Assembly: GCF_025979885.1 (NCBI RefSeq) | Contig: NZ_CP110139.1 | Coordinates: 496,001-560,000 of the forward strand | Reading direction: 5' to 3' | DNA from: Hymenobacter sp. YIM 151500-1 | GTDB taxonomy: Bacteria; Bacteroidota; Bacteroidia; Cytophagales; Hymenobacteraceae | DNA length: 64,000 nucleotides | Part shown: positions 1 through 9,017 of the stretch, piece by piece | Position numbering within the stretch: position 1 is the stretch's first letter | Layout of the letters: every line of letters starts with the position of its first letter | Translations under genes and position numbers: made by a program | The notes under the pieces: generated by a model | What the model saw: only the letters and a program-made list of their open reading frames with translations | Databases searched by the model: none | What the model was told of the DNA's origin: nothing

Positions 1-3000
1 CTGCCGCTGGCCTCCGCCGTCCGGGCCCAAACGCCCATCTCGTTTACCCTCGATAAGGCTTACACCACCAGCGCGGGCGTGTACCGGCCCGATGGCACGC
101 TGGTGCGCACGCTCTGGCGCAAGGTGCCCTACACGGCCGGCGCCCACCAGGCCAGCTGGGACGGCCGCGACGACACCGGCACCGCCGTGGCCGCGGGCAC
201 TTACCAGGTAAAGGTGCTCACCCACAACCTGCGCTATGTGCCGGAGGGCCACATCGGCACCACGTCTGACCAGCAGAACAAGGCGGCCATGCACAACGCC
301 TGGTTTCCGCCCTTCAGCCTGGCCCTCGACGGCAACACCGCCTATTATGTAAACGGCTACACCGAGGGCGGCAACAACCTGCACCGCTTTGACGTGCGCA
401 GCCCCCACACCCAAACCGACGTGGGGCGCGTAGACCAGTTTACGGCCTTCGGGGCGGTGGCTACCGACGGCACCTGGCTGTACCTGGCCGACTACGACGG
501 CGGCTACGGCGACGGCGCCAACCACACCTTCGTTATGGCGCTGAAAGCCAGCGACTATACCGAAGCCACCTTCGCCAACGGCCAGGAGCTGCGCCTGAAC
601 GGCAACCAGCCCAGCCAGCACTACCGCAGCGTCATCGACCTGGACCAGACCACAGGTGCCACCACGCACCCTACCGGCCTGGCCGTGCAGCGCACCGGCA
701 ACGTGCTGGCCGTGGCTCGCGGCGCCCTCAACGTGGTGCGCCTGTTCGATAAGCGGGGCGGCAACCTGCTCGGCACGATTACGGTGCCCAACCCCCGCGG
801 CCTGGCCACGGCGCCCAACGGCGACTTGTGGGTGGCCACGGGTACCTCGGTGGTGCGCTACACCAACCTGGCGGGCGGCTCGCCCACGGTGGCCGCCACC
901 ATCGGCGGGCTTACCAACCCGCTGGCCGTAGCCGTGCACCCCACCAACAACGACGTGGTGCTGGTGGCCGACGGCGGCAGCAGCCAGCAGGTAAAGGCCT
1001 TTACCAGCACGGGCACCCCGCTCTGGACCTACGGCCAGGCCGGCGGCTACCAGACCAACGGCCCCGAGGTGCGCACCGACAAGTTCTGGTTTGACGTGAG
1101 CTGGGGTGCCAAGCCGGGCGCGGCGCTGGCCGTGCAGGCCGATGGCTCGTTTTGGGTGGGCGACGGCGGCAACCGGCGCACCCTGCACTTTTCGGCCAAC
1201 CGTACCTACCTCGACCAGATTGCCTACGGCGGCGTAGACTACCGCGCCACGGTGGTGGACCTGAACAACCCCACGCGGGTGTTTCTGCGCCTGCTGGAGT
1301 ACCAGGTCGATTACAGCAAGCCCATCGGGCAGTCGTGGACGCTGGTTAGGAACTGGGGCGCGGGCAACCTGGCGGCCGAGTACTTCGGCGACTTGTTCGG
1401 GCCTGAGCTGCGGGCGGTGCGCACCCTGCGCAACGGCCGCACCTACGGCTTTCTGCGCAACAAGGTGGTGGAGTTTACCGGCAGCCAGCTCCGCTTTACC
1501 GGCCTGACGGTGGACGGCAACAACGACTGGTTCAGCCCCGAGGGCAACCTCCACACCGCCAGCGCCGACCGGGCCCGCTGGACCACGCGCCGGCTCACCG
1601 GCTTCGGCAACAACAACAACCCGCAGTGGGAGGCCGCCACGGCGCTGGCCTCGGCCTCGGAGGGCAGCCGCGACCCATACCCGCGCTGCTGCAGCCTGGT
1701 GGGCATTCAGTCGCCGGTTACCAGCTCGGGCGTGCTGGTTTCGTTTGATAACTCCCTGAACAACGGCTGGCACCTGGGCGGGGTGAAAACCGGCGGCACC
1801 GACTGGCTCTGGAAGGCCAGCCCCACCGTAACCAGCAGCGTGCCGCTCGACGGGCTGGGCTCCTACAACATCGGCGACGGCGTGGAAACCGGTGGCAATA
1901 AGGTGGTGGCCAGTGGGCGCAACATCGTGTTCGGCTACCACGGCGAGTTCTACAACGGGGGCATGGCCAACCAGTTCATGCACTTCTACGACGACGGCCT
2001 GTTCGTGGGCCAGTTTGGGGGTGCCGATGGGGTAGGGGGCCTGTTGCCGGAGCTGGTGCAGGTGAACGGCGAAACCTACCTCTGGGTAAACGACCAAACC
2101 GGCCGCGGGCCGTTCCGCTGGCACCTGCAAGGCGCCAACGACATCCGGGAGCTAACCGGCAGCGGCCCCCTGGGCAGCCCCATTACGGTGGGTGCCCCCA
2201 CGGCCTTGCGCACACCCGAAAACCCCACCGGCACCGCGGCCGGACTGGGCTACCAGTACTACCAGGGCCAGTGGACCGGCCTGCCCGACTTCTCCACCCT
2301 TACGCCGCTGGCCACCGGCACCACGAGCACCCCCGGCTTGTCGGTGCGCCAGCAGGACACAAACTACGCCCTGCGCTTTACGGGCTACGTGACCGTGCCC
2401 CAGGACGGCACCTACACCTTCTACACCGATTCCGACGACGGCTCGAAGCTCTACATCGGCTCGCAGCTGGTGGTGAGCAACGACGGCGCCCACGGCCCGC
2501 AGGAGCTGAGCGGCAGCATCGGCCTGCAAGCCGGCACCCACGCCCTGACGGTGACCTACTTCCAGGCCGGCGGCGGACAAACCCTGTCGGTAAGCTACCA
2601 GGGCCCCGGCGTGAGCAAGCAGACCATTCCGGCCAGCGCCTTGTCGTGGGGGCCCGGCAGCGGGGGCAGCACGACCGGCACGGGCTTACAGGCCACCTAC
2701 TACAACAGCCCGGACCTGAGCGGCAGCGCCGTGCTCAGCCGGGTGGACGCGCAGGTGAATACGGACTGGGGCAGCGGCTCGCCCGGCACGGGCGTAACCG
2801 CGGACCGCTTCTCCGTGCGCTGGACGGGCCAGGTGCTGGCCCCGGTCAGCGGCACGTACACCTTCTCGACGGTTTCGGATGACGGGGTGCGGCTGTGGGT
2901 GAATGGCCAGCAGGTTATCAACAACTGGACAACCCACCCGCCCACCACCGACAACGCCCCCGGCATCAGCCTGACGGCCGGGCAGAAGGCGGATATCAAG

Positions 3001-3405
3001 CTCGAGTACTTCGAGAATACCGAGGGCGCCGTGTGCCGCTTGCAATGGGCCTATCCGGGCCAGGGCACCCAGGCTATTCCGCAAAGCCAGCTGTTTCCGG
3101 CGGCGGCGGGCACCCCCTCCAGCCGGCTGGCCAGCCGGGATGCCGGGGCCGCGCCGGCCTCGCTCACGGCCTACCCCAACCCCAGCCCCGAAGGCGACGC
3201 CACGCTCGTGCTGACGGCGGCGAGGGCCCAAACAGCCACCGTGCAGGTGCGTAACGCCCACGGCCGGCTGGTGCGCGTGTTTACCGTGCCCGTTCAGGCG
3301 GGCCCGACCGAGTTCCGCCTACCCGGTGCCCTGCCCAGGGGCACCTACTTCGTGCAAACCCGCCTCGACGGCCAGACCCGGCGCTTGGTTCTCCGGGTCG
3401 AGTAG
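1..3405 (+). CDS. Secreted beta-propeller / double PA14 protein, T9SS cargo (5' end outside window)
   Basis: The frame is open from base 1 with no start, so the gene begins upstream. The first residues (LPLASAVRA then QT) look like the end of a signal peptide. Counting from base 1, a FlgD-type Ig-like segment (VYRPDGTLVRTLW, then WDGRDDTG) lies at about residues 25-75. A long beta-propeller/NHL-like region runs to about 700. Two PA14 modules, a fold often linked to carbohydrate binding, lie at about 749-880 and 894-1033. A T9SS type A sorting domain (AYPNPSPEGDATL to the terminal LRVE) fills the last 80 residues. The product is probably exported across the outer membrane and held at the surface. 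No catalytic site is apparent, so a glycan-binding or scaffolding role is inference. Its first PA14 closely resembles those of the large GH16 enzyme at 14221-17829. Confidence 0.85.
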   Translation: MPLASAVRAQTPISFTLDKAYTTSAGVYRPDGTLVRTLWRKVPYTAGAHQASWDGRDDTGTAVAAGTYQVKVLTHNLRYVPEGHIGTTSDQQNKAAMHNAWFPPFSLALDGNTAYYVNGYTEGGNNLHRFDVRSPHTQTDVGRVDQFTAFGAVATDGTWLYLADYDGGYGDGANHTFVMALKASDYTEATFANGQELRLNGNQPSQHYRSVIDLDQTTGATTHPTGLAVQRTGNVLAVARGALNVVRLFDKRGGNLLGTITVPNPRGLATAPNGDLWVATGTSVVRYTNLAGGSPTVAATIGGLTNPLAVAVHPTNNDVVLVADGGSSQQVKAFTSTGTPLWTYGQAGGYQTNGPEVRTDKFWFDVSWGAKPGAALAVQADGSFWVGDGGNRRTLHFSANRTYLDQIAYGGVDYRATVVDLNNPTRVFLRLLEYQVDYSKPIGQSWTLVRNWGAGNLAAEYFGDLFGPELRAVRTLRNGRTYGFLRNKVVEFTGSQLRFTGLTVDGNNDWFSPEGNLHTASADRARWTTRRLTGFGNNNNPQWEAATALASASEGSRDPYPRCCSLVGIQSPVTSSGVLVSFDNSLNNGWHLGGVKTGGTDWLWKASPTVTSSVPLDGLGSYNIGDGVETGGNKVVASGRNIVFGYHGEFYNGGMANQFMHFYDDGLFVGQFGGADGVGGLLPELVQVNGETYLWVNDQTGRGPFRWHLQGANDIRELTGSGPLGSPITVGAPTALRTPENPTGTAAGLGYQYYQGQWTGLPDFSTLTPLATGTTSTPGLSVRQQDTNYALRFTGYVTVPQDGTYTFYTDSDDGSKLYIGSQLVVSNDGAHGPQELSGSIGLQAGTHALTVTYFQAGGGQTLSVSYQGPGVSKQTIPASALSWGPGSGGSTTGTGLQATYYNSPDLSGSAVLSRVDAQVNTDWGSGSPGTGVTADRFSVRWTGQVLAPVSGTYTFSTVSDDGVRLWVNGQQVINNWTTHPPTTDNAPGISLTAGQKADIKLEYFENTEGAVCRLQWAYPGQGTQAIPQSQLFPAAAGTPSSRLASRDAGAAPASLTAYPNPSPEGDATLVLTAARAQTATVQVRNAHGRLVRVFTVPVQAGPTEFRLPGALPRGTYFVQTRLDGQTRRLVLRVE

Positions 3406-3508
3406 GCTGACGCAGAAGCCGGCTGCCGGATGCGCCCTCGTTTCTATGGTCTTGCCCTTATCAACAACCTACAACCTAACCACTTACCAACTAACCTACA
3501 ACCGCTCT

Positions 3509-5683
3509 ATGCTGACACCTGCCTTTTTTTCTCCCGCGCGGCTAGCACTTGCCGCGGCCCTGCTGCTGGGCCGCGGCGCGGCCCGCGCCCAAGATAGTAC
3601 GTTTCCGGCCGATGGCGGCGTTATCGACGTAACCAAGGCGCCCTACAATGCCAAGGGCGACGGCGTAACCGACGACACCCAGGCCATTCTGCGCGCCCTG
3701 GCCGACGAAAACATTGCCAACCAGCGCCGCATCGTGTACCTGCCCAAGGGCACCTACCTGGTGAGCGGGACGCTGCTGTGGCCCAAGGGCCTGAAAAGCG
3801 GCGACGACTACAAGCGCACCACCTTGCAGGGCGTCAACAAGGCCGGCACCATTATCCGGCTCAAAGACGGCGCCGCTGGCTTCGGCGACGCGGCCAGCCC
3901 CAAGCCCGTGGTTGATACCCAGCTCAACGCCGCCAACGGCTTTGAAAACACGATTTCGGACCTGACCGTGGACGTGGGCCGGCGCAACCCCGGCGCCACC
4001 GGCATCAAGTTCAACTCCAACAACGGCGGCGGGGTGTACAACGTGCGCATCAAGTCCTCGGACCCGGCCAAGGCCGGCGTAGCGGGCCTGAACCTGGGCT
4101 ACCCCCGCAACGGGCAGCACCTGATTAAGAACGTGGCCGTGGATGGCTTCGACACCGGCATTATCACCGGCTCGGACAAGATTAACAGCGTGGTGCTGGA
4201 AAGCATTGACGTGCGCAACCAGCGGGTGTGCGGGGTTTACAACTACTTTCAGGCCGTGACCATCCGCGGCCTGCGCAGCACCAACGCCGTGCCGGCCGTG
4301 CGCAGCGGCGGCAACGCCATGAGCCTGCACCTGCTGGATGCCGTCATTACGGGCTCGGGCAATGCCAGCACGCGCACGGCCATCGAAATCTTCAACACCG
4401 ACCCCGACCAGTACGGCGGCATCCGGGCCACCATGCAAACCTTTCTGCGCAACATTCAGGTGACGGGCTACCAGCACTCGGCCATCAGCTTCAACAAGGT
4501 GCGCTTTGGCGTGGATACCCTCGACGGCAACATCACGGAATACGTGTCGCACGGGGTGTACTCGCTGTTTCCCGGCAACGCCACCCGGTCGCTGGGCCTA
4601 GCCGTGCGCGAAACGCCCGCCGTGGCCTGGGGCACCCCCACCGATACCGCCGACTGGGTGCGGGTCCGGGGCTTTACCGGGGCCGCTATTCAGGCCGCCA
4701 TCGACCGGGCCGGGGCCCAGACCGTGTACCTGCCCAACGGCACCTATACCGTTACCCAGCCCATTATCATTCGCGGCTCGGTGCGGCGCATCATCGGCCT
4801 GCGCGCCCTGCTGCAAGGAGCGGCCAGCCCCACTTTCCGGTTCGAGAACGGCACGGCTCCTGCCGTGGTGGTGCAGCACCTGAACTTCCCCAGCCTCGAA
4901 CACGCCGCCAGCCGCACGCTGGTGGTCCGCAACAGCCAGATGGGCCTGTACAGCAACACCGGCCGCGGCGACATCTACGTGGAGGAGGTGATTGGCGGGC
5001 ACTGGCGCGTGAGCAACCAGCGCCTCTGGGCCCGCATGGTTAACCTCGAAGACCAGTTCAGCGCCCAAACCAAGCTGGTCAACGACGGCGGCACGGTGTG
5101 GATTCTGGGGCTGAAAACCGAGCACCCCGGCGTGGCCGTGGAAACCACGGGCGGCGGCCGCACCGAAGTGCTGGGCGGCATGATTTACAACAACGGAGGG
5201 GCCAAAGCCACGCCGGCCTTCATCAACCGGGAGTCGACGGTGTCGCTGGCCGTTTCGGCCTACGGCGCCGGCAACGCCGTGTACCAGGACCTGGTGGTGG
5301 AAACCCGCAACGGCGTCACGGACACGCTCCGGCGGGCCGACGTGCCCCTGCGCGACTTGGCCGGCACGCTGCCCCTGTACGTGGGCGGGCCGGTGGGCAC
5401 CACTACGGCCACGCAAAGCGCCGCCCCGGCCGCGGCTACCAGCCTGGCCGCTTACCCCAACCCCAGCGCCGGCCACCCCACCGTGGTGCTGACGGCCCGC
5501 CGGGCCCAGACGGCCGTGGTGGAAGTGCACAACGAGCGGGGCAAGCTCCTGGGCCAGCACCGTGTGGGGTTGCGCGCCGGCCGTACGGAGTGCCGCTTGC
5601 CCGGCATTCTGCCCCAGGGCATCTACTACCTCAAGGCCCGCATTGATGGGGAAAACCGGAGCTTCACGCTGCAAGTGGAGTAA
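3509..5683 (+). CDS. Pectate-lyase-3-like parallel beta-helix protein, T9SS cargo
   Basis: A 724-residue secreted protein. The ATG at 3509 is preferred over upstream in-frame starts because it is followed at once by a signal peptide (MLTPAFF, hydrophobic core, cut near ARAQ-DS) and avoids overlap with the previous gene. GVIDVTKAPYNAKGDGVTDD is the typical opening of the Pectate_lyase_3 / GH28-related family, at about residue 36. A second shorter copy of that fold entry (FTGAAIQAAI, VYLPNGTYTV) begins near residue 383, so there are probably two beta-helix units. The T9SS sorting domain starts near residue 645 (AYPNPSAGHPTVVL). This fold covers pectate lyases, polygalacturonases and other polysaccharide-active enzymes, and I cannot assign the substrate. 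It lies 103 bp after the preceding cargo gene, possibly in the same transcript. Confidence 0.85.
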   Translation: MLTPAFFSPARLALAAALLLGRGAARAQDSTFPADGGVIDVTKAPYNAKGDGVTDDTQAILRALADENIANQRRIVYLPKGTYLVSGTLLWPKGLKSGDDYKRTTLQGVNKAGTIIRLKDGAAGFGDAASPKPVVDTQLNAANGFENTISDLTVDVGRRNPGATGIKFNSNNGGGVYNVRIKSSDPAKAGVAGLNLGYPRNGQHLIKNVAVDGFDTGIITGSDKINSVVLESIDVRNQRVCGVYNYFQAVTIRGLRSTNAVPAVRSGGNAMSLHLLDAVITGSGNASTRTAIEIFNTDPDQYGGIRATMQTFLRNIQVTGYQHSAISFNKVRFGVDTLDGNITEYVSHGVYSLFPGNATRSLGLAVRETPAVAWGTPTDTADWVRVRGFTGAAIQAAIDRAGAQTVYLPNGTYTVTQPIIIRGSVRRIIGLRALLQGAASPTFRFENGTAPAVVVQHLNFPSLEHAASRTLVVRNSQMGLYSNTGRGDIYVEEVIGGHWRVSNQRLWARMVNLEDQFSAQTKLVNDGGTVWILGLKTEHPGVAVETTGGGRTEVLGGMIYNNGGAKATPAFINRESTVSLAVSAYGAGNAVYQDLVVETRNGVTDTLRRADVPLRDLAGTLPLYVGGPVGTTTATQSAAPAAATSLAAYPNPSAGHPTVVLTARRAQTAVVEVHNERGKLLGQHRVGLRAGRTECRLPGILPQGIYYLKARIDGENRSFTLQVE

Positions 5684-5712
5684 CTCGGCCAACTAGGGCA
5701 TACGGACAATTG

Positions 5713-6146
5713 CTAGCACCAGCAGAGGGCGGCAAAGAAGTGGAGGAAGCCCAAGAAGCTGCAGGCGGTCTTGTCGTAGCGCGTGGCTAGGCGGCGAAAA
5801 TCCTTGAGGCGGTTAAAAAACCGTTCGATCCGGTTGCGTTGGCGGTAGCGGGCCCGGTCAATAAGCCGGCAATACGTGCGGTTTTTCTTGCTGGGAATGA
5901 CTACTTCGGCCCCCCGCTGCACTACCGCTTCGACAATGACATTGGTATCGTAGCCCTTGTCAGCTAGCACGAAGTGCACCGGCCCGACGGCGTCGAGCAG
6001 CTCCAAAGCCCGGCAGCAGTCGGCTTGCTGGCCGGGCCCGAGCAGCAGCGCGTGCGGCCGGCCCCGCTCGTCGACGGCCGCATGCACCTTGGTCGTCAGT
6101 CCGCCGCGGCTGCGCCCGAGGGCCTCGTCACCGGCGCGTTTTTTTT
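5713..6146 (-). CDS. IS5-family transposase, C-terminal part (orfB), reached by -1 frameshift
   Basis: This frame has no good start of its own near the A8 run. After a -1 slip it reads KKKRAGDEALGRSRGGLTTK and then HAAVDERGRPHALLL, the standard continuation of IS5 transposases. It carries the second aspartate (LADKGYD) and the glutamate region (RIERFFNRLKDFRRLATRYDK spans it; E lies in the second and third residues), completing the DDE catalytic set. The first internal ATG is at 6087, but starting there would lose the conserved GRSRGG segment. I infer that the active product is the orfA-orfB fusion. Confidence 0.85.
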
Positions 6147-6473
6147 CACCTGCCCGCTGGCGCGCTGATGCGCCCGCAGGATGGTCGAGTCAAGTAGCAC
6201 CGACTCGAGTTCCGGCACGCGCACGGCCGTGAACAAGCGCTGCCAGGTGCCTTTTTGCGCCCAGCGCAACGCCCGCTTGCGGATCGTGTCGTGCTTGCCA
6301 AAGTGCTCAGGCAGCACGCGCCACGTGCCGCCGTGGCGCATCACCCATAGCACCGCATTCAAAAACAAGCGGTTATCGGCCGCCGTGCGACCTACGTCGC
6401 CAGCCTTACCGGCCAGATGCGGCGCCAGCTTCGCCCACGCCGCTTCACTCAATTCATCTCCGGTCAGGCCCAT
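6096..6473 (-). CDS. IS5-family transposase, N-terminal part (orfA)
   Basis: A 125-residue frame starting MGLTGDELSEAAWAKLAPHL, the DUF4096-type N-terminal domain of IS5/IS427 transposases. It holds the first catalytic aspartate of the DDE triad (VLLDSTILRAHQ). Alone it is truncated: it reads past an A8 run (plus-strand T8 at 6139-6146) and stops at 6096. A -1 slip on that run joins it to the downstream frame, giving about 253 residues, a normal length for this group. Confidence 0.9.
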   Translation of the reverse strand: MGLTGDELSEAAWAKLAPHLAGKAGDVGRTAADNRLFLNAVLWVMRHGGTWRVLPEHFGKHDTIRKRALRWAQKGTWQRLFTAVRVPELESVLLDSTILRAHQRASGQVKKNAPVTRPSGAAAAD

Positions 6474-6503
6474 GCACGCAAAGATAATTGTCCGTATGCC
6501 CTA

Positions 6504-7010
6504 GGGGCCGGGGCCGACCCGTGAATTCTGCCCCGGCTCGGGTGCGCCGCTTCGGCTGCTTCCGTAGGGCTTTACCTCGCGCCAGCCGCTCAGTCGCCGT
6601 ATCGGTGCGCCGGGCGGCTGGCGTAATTATAGCCAGTAAGCAAGCTCCTGACGCGCTACAGTAGTGGCAGCGCACTATTATACAATCCGGTGGCGGCTGG
6701 CCTCCAATTAGTTGGAGGCAGGCTGTGCATAACTACGAAATAAAGTAAGTCAGGGCTCCTGGCGGCTGATTTCGTGGTAGGACCCTGCAACCAAAAAACT
6801 TGATTTTTCCTAGTGTTTACACGGCTACGTTGCGCTTTACCAGCAGCATCCGCTACAGCCTGCCCGGTGCGGGCTAGGCCCCGGCCCCCGGCTGCCCGTT
6901 CGGCTGGGGCAGCCCAGGGGCGCGTCGCTACTGGGGCCTGACGCGGCAGCAACGAACGCCAACTACTTCCAAGACAACACACTCCCTTTTCCACTACCAA
7001 TCTTCCTCCC
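6504..7010. other. Intergenic region upstream of the 7011 cargo gene
   Basis: No convincing gene was seen in these 507 bases. The one clear structure is the palindrome at 6700-6719 listed separately. Small minus-strand reading frames here lack recognisable domains or signal sequences and were not accepted. Confidence 0.6.
6700..6719. promoter_or_regulatory. Palindrome with core CTCCAA-N4-TTGGAG, candidate operator
   Basis: Arms GCCTCCAA (6700-6707) and TTGGAGGC (6712-6719) flank TTAG. There is no T-run, so it is not a simple terminator. The same CTCCAA-N4-TTGGAG core occurs at 12022-12037 upstream of the GH16 lipoprotein gene, at nearly the same distance from the start codon (about 294 versus 285 bp). 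A regulatory role is inference. Confidence 0.4.
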
Positions 7011-8912
7011 ATGAGAAAAGCACTTTTACTTCTTGCTCTTACTGGTTTGGCGGCTTTACCCGCTCAGGCCCAGCGCGACCCGCTGCTATGGCCCTTCGAC
7101 AAAACCTCTATCTGGAACATGCCCCTGCACAACAATGCGGTGTATGTGCCGGCGGGCTTGAAAGCCCCTACCAGTTGGGTGGTGACGGCCGAGGAAGACA
7201 TTATCATTATGACCCCCAACGCCCCGGCCACGCCGGTTTACCAGAACTGGGCCGGCTGGGACCGAAGCAAGTCGCCCTGCGCCAGGGAAGGCAGCGTGCT
7301 GGCCACGGTTCCGATTCCGGCAAATTTCTTCGTCGACCGGGCAGAATGCTGCACGCCCAACAACTGCGCGGCCATTCTGACGAGCGACGGCAGCACCATC
7401 TGGCAGGGGCTGCCCTTTTACCGGTGCAGCGGCTCCAGCTACGCCACGGTCAACTACGCCAGTGGCACCTACAACTGGGACGGCGTGCGCAACACTCTGA
7501 CCGGCGACGGCCGCAATGGCTCCCACGGGGCGTCGGCTATGTCGGCGCTGGGCGGCGTCATCCGGGTGGGGGAGCTGCGGCCCGGCCGCCGGATTCCGCA
7601 CGCCCTGAAGCTGGTCATCGGGGCCATGTACCTGTACTACAACGCCCAGGACGCTACCAAAGGCTACCGCTGGCCCGCCTACGCCGCCGACTCATACGCG
7701 GCTTCAAACTACAAAGGCACCGTGCCGGCTCTGGAGATGGGGGCATTGCTGGCCCTGCCGCCGTCGGTGTCCATTGCCTCACTGAACCTGGAGTCGGAGC
7801 CCGGCCGCATCGTGGCCCAGGCCCTGCAAGAGTACGGGGCCTACGTGGTGGATGAGACCGGCGGCAGCGACGTGTTCCATATTGCTTTCGAAAGCGGGCC
7901 CGCCGGCAGTGCGGGCGAGGAGTTCCGGGCCAACTTCGGCTACTACCCCTGGCAGCAGGGCACGGGCACGCCCTGGGCCCGCGACATCATCAAGATTTTC
8001 ACCAAGCTGAGCGTGGTGAGCAACAACGACGCCGGCACCATCGGCGGCGGCCCCACCACCGACTTCGCCAACCGCCGCGCCCCGATGGCCTGCGACTGTG
8101 GCACCCCCGGCACCGGCCTGGCCTGCCCGGCCAGCCTGGTTCTGAACGGCAGCTTCGAGCAGAACTCGCCTACCGCCACCCCGCCGGGCTGGACCAGCTA
8201 CGGCGCCACGCCGGCCGCGGCCTACACCGAGAGCCACGGGGGCAGCGCCGCCGGCACCTACCACCTGACGCACTACAACGGGCAGTCCGGCACCTGGAGC
8301 GTGTTTACCTCGCAGGTAATCCGCAACCTGCCCAACGGCACCTACACCGTGCGGGCCAAGGCGCGCAAGTCGGGCAGCGGGTTTGCCTCGGCCTGGCTGG
8401 AGGCCAAGAACTATAGTACGAGCGGCAGCCGGGCCAGCGTGAACATCCCGACGGCAGCGGGCTACCAGACCCTGGAGCTGCCGGGCCTGCTCGTAACGAA
8501 TGGCCAGCTGGAAGTTGGTTTGTGGACCGACGTGCGCAATGGCAGCAACTGGCCCTTCGTATACCTGGATGCCGTGGAGCTGGTAAGCACTGGCCCTGCC
8601 GCTCCCATCGCCGCCCGCTCAGGCGCAGCTACCACCAGCACACCAGGGGCTGGTGAGGCCGCGGCCGCCCTCAACGTCTTCCCCAATCCCAGCCTCGATG
8701 GGCGGGCCACCTTGCACCTGACGGCGCAGCAGGCCCAGCGGGCCACGGTGCAGGTGTATAACCAGCAGGGCCAGTTCGTCAGCCTGCTCACGGTGCCCCT
8801 GCGGGAAGGCCAGACCGAGTTTCGCCTGCCGGCCATGCTACCGCCGGGTACCTATTATCTGAAGGCCCGCCTCGACGGCCAGCCCCAGCAGTTTACGCTG
8901 AGGGTGGAATAA
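7011..8912 (+). CDS. Secreted protein of unrecognised family with jelly-roll-like module, T9SS cargo
   Basis: 633 residues. ATG at 7011 is followed by a clear signal peptide (MRKALLLLALTGLAALPAQA, cut near AQ-RD). Residues about 22-360 form a domain I do not recognise (PFDKTSIWNMPLHNNAVYVP; many Cys and Trp; ends with MACDCGTPGTGLACP). Residues about 378-525 (LNGSFEQN ... WTSYGATP ... VYLDAVELV) look like a CBM4/9- or galactose-binding-like jelly roll. A T9SS sorting domain runs from about 554 (LNVFPNPSLDGRATLHLTA). The sorting domain is almost identical to that of the next gene. The start lies about 294 bp after a palindrome shared with the GH16 lipoprotein gene. Export to the cell surface is likely, but its activity is unknown. 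Confidence 0.8.
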   Translation: MRKALLLLALTGLAALPAQAQRDPLLWPFDKTSIWNMPLHNNAVYVPAGLKAPTSWVVTAEEDIIIMTPNAPATPVYQNWAGWDRSKSPCAREGSVLATVPIPANFFVDRAECCTPNNCAAILTSDGSTIWQGLPFYRCSGSSYATVNYASGTYNWDGVRNTLTGDGRNGSHGASAMSALGGVIRVGELRPGRRIPHALKLVIGAMYLYYNAQDATKGYRWPAYAADSYAASNYKGTVPALEMGALLALPPSVSIASLNLESEPGRIVAQALQEYGAYVVDETGGSDVFHIAFESGPAGSAGEEFRANFGYYPWQQGTGTPWARDIIKIFTKLSVVSNNDAGTIGGGPTTDFANRRAPMACDCGTPGTGLACPASLVLNGSFEQNSPTATPPGWTSYGATPAAAYTESHGGSAAGTYHLTHYNGQSGTWSVFTSQVIRNLPNGTYTVRAKARKSGSGFASAWLEAKNYSTSGSRASVNIPTAAGYQTLELPGLLVTNGQLEVGLWTDVRNGSNWPFVYLDAVELVSTGPAAPIAARSGAATTSTPGAGEAAAALNVFPNPSLDGRATLHLTAQQAQRATVQVYNQQGQFVSLLTVPLREGQTEFRLPAMLPPGTYYLKARLDGQPQQFTLRVE

Positions 8913-9017
8913 GGCCTCCGAAGGAGGTAGTCACTGGCTTATGTACCTGAGCTTCAGAGGCTGCGTGGTGCGGCGGTCTGTTTTCTTTTTTTTTTTTAAC
9001 CTTCCAGCAGTTTTCAT

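Larger units (their letters stand above)
5694..6503. mobile_element. IS5-family (IS427-group-like) insertion sequence, complete
   Basis: The element spans 5696-6501 (806 bp). It has perfect 16-bp terminal inverted repeats, GGGCATACGGACAATT at 5696-5711 and its complement at 6486-6501. Both ends are bordered by TA (5694-5695 and 6502-6503), consistent with a 2-bp target duplication. It carries two minus-strand transposase frames. It inserted 12 bp after a cargo-gene stop codon, and joining the flanks does not restore any obvious interrupted gene. Intact ends and open frames suggest a recent insertion. Confidence 0.9.

Noticed and set aside
5713-6473. IS5 transposase as a broken pseudogene
   Set aside because: The two frames meet at an A8 slip site that restores the conserved sequence, and the terminal repeats are perfect, so programmed frameshifting is the better reading.
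6656-7012. Minus-strand frame upstream of the 7011 gene (118 codons)
   Set aside because: No homology signal, no signal peptide; it overlaps the palindrome and probable promoter of the next gene.
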